Assembly (NCBI RefSeq): GCF_028623165.1
Contig: NZ_CP117768.1
Location: 4,340,001-4,404,000, forward strand
Direction: 5' to 3'
Source of the DNA: Nostoc sp. UHCC 0926
Lineage (GTDB): Bacteria; Cyanobacteriota; Cyanobacteriia; Cyanobacteriales; Nostocaceae
DNA length: 64,000 bases
How positions within the stretch are numbered: position 1 is the stretch's first letter; each line of letters begins with the position of its first letter. A program made the position numbers and the translations under genes. The notes below the pieces were generated by a model, which worked only from the letters and a program-made list of their open reading frames with translations, was not told where the DNA came from and ran no database searches. Below, piece after piece: positions 62,243-64,000 of this stretch.

Positions 62243-63040
62243 ATGGCTGTTTATGAGCAAATTGGCAAAGGCTATGATTTGACTCGTCGGGCTGACCCTG
62301 AAATTTCTGCCCGATTAGCTGTTCACCTTCAGCTAAAATCAGATTACTCATATCTAGATGTAGCGTGTGGCACTGGAAATTACACGCTAGCTTTGGCAAA
62401 ACATGGTGGTGTTTGGCATGGAGTAGATCAATCAAAACAGATGATTGATGCTGCTAAAAATAAGAGTAATGCTGTAGCTTGGCAAGTTGCAAAAGCTGAG
62501 GCTTTACCTTATGCTGATGAGACTTTCTCTGGTGTATTATGCACACTAGCAATACATCATTTTGCTGCATTAACTCCTGCTTTTCAGGAGATTTACCGTG
62601 TCTTGGCGGCTGGTTGTTTTGTATTATTTACTGCCACACCTGAGCAAATAAATAAATATTGGTTAGTCGAATATTTTCCAGAGGCTATATATAAATCTGC
62701 TGAACAGATGCCAAGTTTAGAAAAGGTCAAATATGCTCTAAAGGAGGCAGGTTTTAAGTCAATAGATATCGAACCTTATTCTATTTCGGAAAACTTACAA
62801 GACCTATTTTTATATAGTGGTAAATATCGTCCGAAAATATATTTAGATAAAAATGTCCGTTCTGGAATTTCTACGTTTGCTTTGCTAGCTCCTGCGGATG
62901 AAATCGCCGCAGGGTGTAAAAGGCTAGTAGCAGATATTAACACAGGAAGGATCACTGAGATTATCAAAAAGTATGAAAATAATCAAGGAGATTACTTGTT
63001 TGTAATTGCCGATAAAGTAGCAACATCAGCTCAAGAGTGA
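62243..63040 (+). CDS. Class I SAM-dependent methyltransferase
   Basis: The 265-aa protein has motif I YLDVACGTGNYTLALAK (about 33-49), acidic loop HGVDQSKQMIDAA, motif II PYADETFSGVLCTLAIHHF and post-motif LTPAFQEIYRVLAAGCFVLF, all of the class I Rossmann type. The substrate is unknown; a small molecule is most likely. It is flanked by a MITE-2 copy upstream and an antitoxin-like gene on the opposite strand downstream. Start ATG 62243. Confidence 0.85.
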   Translation: MAVYEQIGKGYDLTRRADPEISARLAVHLQLKSDYSYLDVACGTGNYTLALAKHGGVWHGVDQSKQMIDAAKNKSNAVAWQVAKAEALPYADETFSGVLCTLAIHHFAALTPAFQEIYRVLAAGCFVLFTATPEQINKYWLVEYFPEAIYKSAEQMPSLEKVKYALKEAGFKSIDIEPYSISENLQDLFLYSGKYRPKIYLDKNVRSGISTFALLAPADEIAAGCKRLVADINTGRITEIIKKYENNQGDYLFVIADKVATSAQE

Positions 63041-63069
63041 AGGTTGAAGAAGAATACATTCGTCAGAAT

Positions 63070-63306
63070 TCAGGAGGGGAGCCGGAGACGCTCCGCCAAG
63101 GCGTCCTCTAACACTTTCACCCGATTAGCTTCAATATCTGCTTTAGCACACTGCATTAAGTAATGCAATCGACCAGATTTTGCATCTACTTCGATTTGCT
63201 TGTCCCAGGCAACATTGAGATATTCTTGGAGCCAGTTCGATAGATCCCGTATTTCACCTTCAGACAATTGGATAATCGCGGCTTCGATTTCTAAGAGTGA
63301 ATTCAT
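63070..63306 (-). CDS. Antitoxin-like small protein without a toxin gene
   Basis: The 78-aa protein begins MNSLLEIEAAIIQLSEGEIR and continues LSNWLQEYLNVAWDKQIEVD, a pattern of cyanobacterial addiction-module antitoxins usually paired with ParE/RelE-type toxins. The final 11 residues (DALAERLRLPS) lie over a GC-rich repeat (GGAGACGCTCCGCC) and differ from the usual ending, so the C-terminus appears to have been overwritten. No toxin follows; the next gene downstream is on the opposite strand. It may be a solitary remnant. Confidence 0.6.
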   Translation of the reverse strand: MNSLLEIEAAIIQLSEGEIRDLSNWLQEYLNVAWDKQIEVDAKSGRLHYLMQCAKADIEANRVKVLEDALAERLRLPS

Positions 63307-63425
63307 CGAGTTATCCTCAATCCAGCACTATGAACTATATCCTACCAAAATTGACGGAATAATTCAGAGTTAGAATTAGCGTCAAGTCTTAGTTATGAAG
63401 TAATAATTATTAATCATGAATTAGC

Positions 63426-64000
63426 ATGACAGAGAAATGGCTTTCTATCGTCGGTATTGGGGAAGATGGATTACAGGGGTTAAGCGCGATCGCTCGTTCT
63501 TTAGTCGATCAAGCTAAAGTAATTGTGGGAGGCGATCGCCATTTGGCAATCCTCCCTACAGATGATCAACGTGAGAAACTAGTCTGGACATCCCCGATTA
63601 GCGCCTCAGTTGAGGAAATCATCCAGCGTCGGAGTCAGTCAATTTGCGTACTCGCAAGCGGCGATCCGATGTGTTACGGCATTGGTGTTACCTTGATGCG
63701 GCGAATTCCCATTTCAGAAATGACGATTATTCCCGCACCTTCAGCCTTCAGCCTCGTCTGTGCCAGGGTTGGATGGTCTTTAACTGAGGTAGAAACCTTG
63801 AGTTTGAATAGTCGTCCATCCTCCCTACTCCAGTCTTACATCTATCCGGGAGCGCGGCTATTGATTTTGAGTGAAGGGAAGGACACACCCGCCATTGTTG
63901 CCGAAATTTTGACAAATCGCGGCTATGGTGGCAGCAAAATCACCGTATTGGAGCGCATGGGTGGCATTCATGAAAGAATTGTGGAAGGTACAGCTGCATC
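63426..64000 (+). CDS. cobL: Precorrin-6Y C5,15-methyltransferase, N-terminal part
   Basis: From the ATG at 63426 the frame reads WLSIVGIGEDGLQGLSAIAR, VIVGGDRHLAIL, VLASGDPMCYGIGVTL, IIPAPSAFSLVCARVGW and LLILSEGKDTPAIVAEIL and runs off the right edge after 191 codons. This is the CbiE-type C5-methyltransferase half of CobL, which methylates precorrin-6B in the corrin (vitamin B12) pathway. The CbiT half lies beyond the window. It is 120 bases past the antitoxin-like gene's start, in divergent orientation. Confidence 0.88.
   Translation, partial: MTEKWLSIVGIGEDGLQGLSAIARSLVDQAKVIVGGDRHLAILPTDDQREKLVWTSPISASVEEIIQRRSQSICVLASGDPMCYGIGVTLMRRIPISEMTIIPAPSAFSLVCARVGWSLTEVETLSLNSRPSSLLQSYIYPGARLLILSEGKDTPAIVAEILTNRGYGGSKITVLERMGGIHERIVEGTAA

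Overview
The window is a 64 kb piece of a filamentous, heterocyst-type cyanobacterial chromosome, most like Nostoc or a close relative. The HIP1 octamer GCGATCGC and its variants occur throughout. Genes typical of the group are present: a high-light-inducible protein, a C-terminal-domain homologue of the orange carotenoid protein, DUF1816, a plant/cyanobacterial-type IspH and large multi-sensor kinases. Intergenic DNA is loaded with Nostoc-style short repeats: heptanucleotide tandem repeats, palindromes and small TA-flanked inverted-repeat elements. No rRNA, convincing tRNA, CRISPR array or intact transposase gene was found.

Layout. 1-7 kb: end of queG (minus), a carotenoid-binding CTDH, a PP2C phosphatase/anti-sigma kinase pair, a NarL-type regulator, a WecB/TagA/CpsF glycosyltransferase, ftsE and a membrane protein with an armadillo-type tail. 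7-14 kb: accessory DNA with an alpha/beta hydrolase whose triad looks degenerate, a protein with a degenerate HsdR-N-like nuclease fold, a Uma2 protein, a secreted NTF2-like protein and a 63-bp tandem repeat ORF. 14-24 kb: a MacA/MacB-type export pair without ATPase, a receiver protein lacking the phosphoacceptor Asp, an Rrf2 regulator, a NACHT-family STAND NTPase, small cyanobacterial proteins and a frameshifted fasciclin gene, among several MITE copies. 24-30 kb: a PsbP-like lipoprotein, glucokinase, histidine phosphatase, a second Uma2 protein, a LivF/NatE-type ATPase and an Rpn/DUF4351 protein. 30-38 kb: an hli gene with an HLR1-like box, then a minus-strand cluster of a dynamin-like GTPase, a 991-aa Hsp70/actin-fold ATPase and an unrecognised 355-aa protein.

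38-64 kb: a PAS/GAF histidine kinase with repeat DNA inserted in frame in its catalytic domain, a cyclase-family protein, an aldehyde dehydrogenase, a 5'-truncated vWA protein, an AlbA_2/Schlafen-like protein, a PEP-CTERM hydrolase, a group 2 sigma factor, two small membrane or lipoprotein genes, a 1551-aa hybrid kinase, a YnfA-like protein, the ammonium transporter amt, an SGNH hydrolase, ispH, a SAM methyltransferase, an antitoxin-like protein and the start of cobL.

How the parts fit. The window mixes housekeeping genes (queG, ftsE, glk, ispH, cobL, amt) with signalling genes and islands of defence-like or decaying genes. The most interesting unexplained unit is the 30.7-37.8 kb GTPase/Hsp70-like/unknown cluster, whose composition recalls the SrfB/SrfC pair of proteobacteria but has no assigned function here. 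The repeats record successive insertions, including one small element nested cleanly inside another with a TA duplication.
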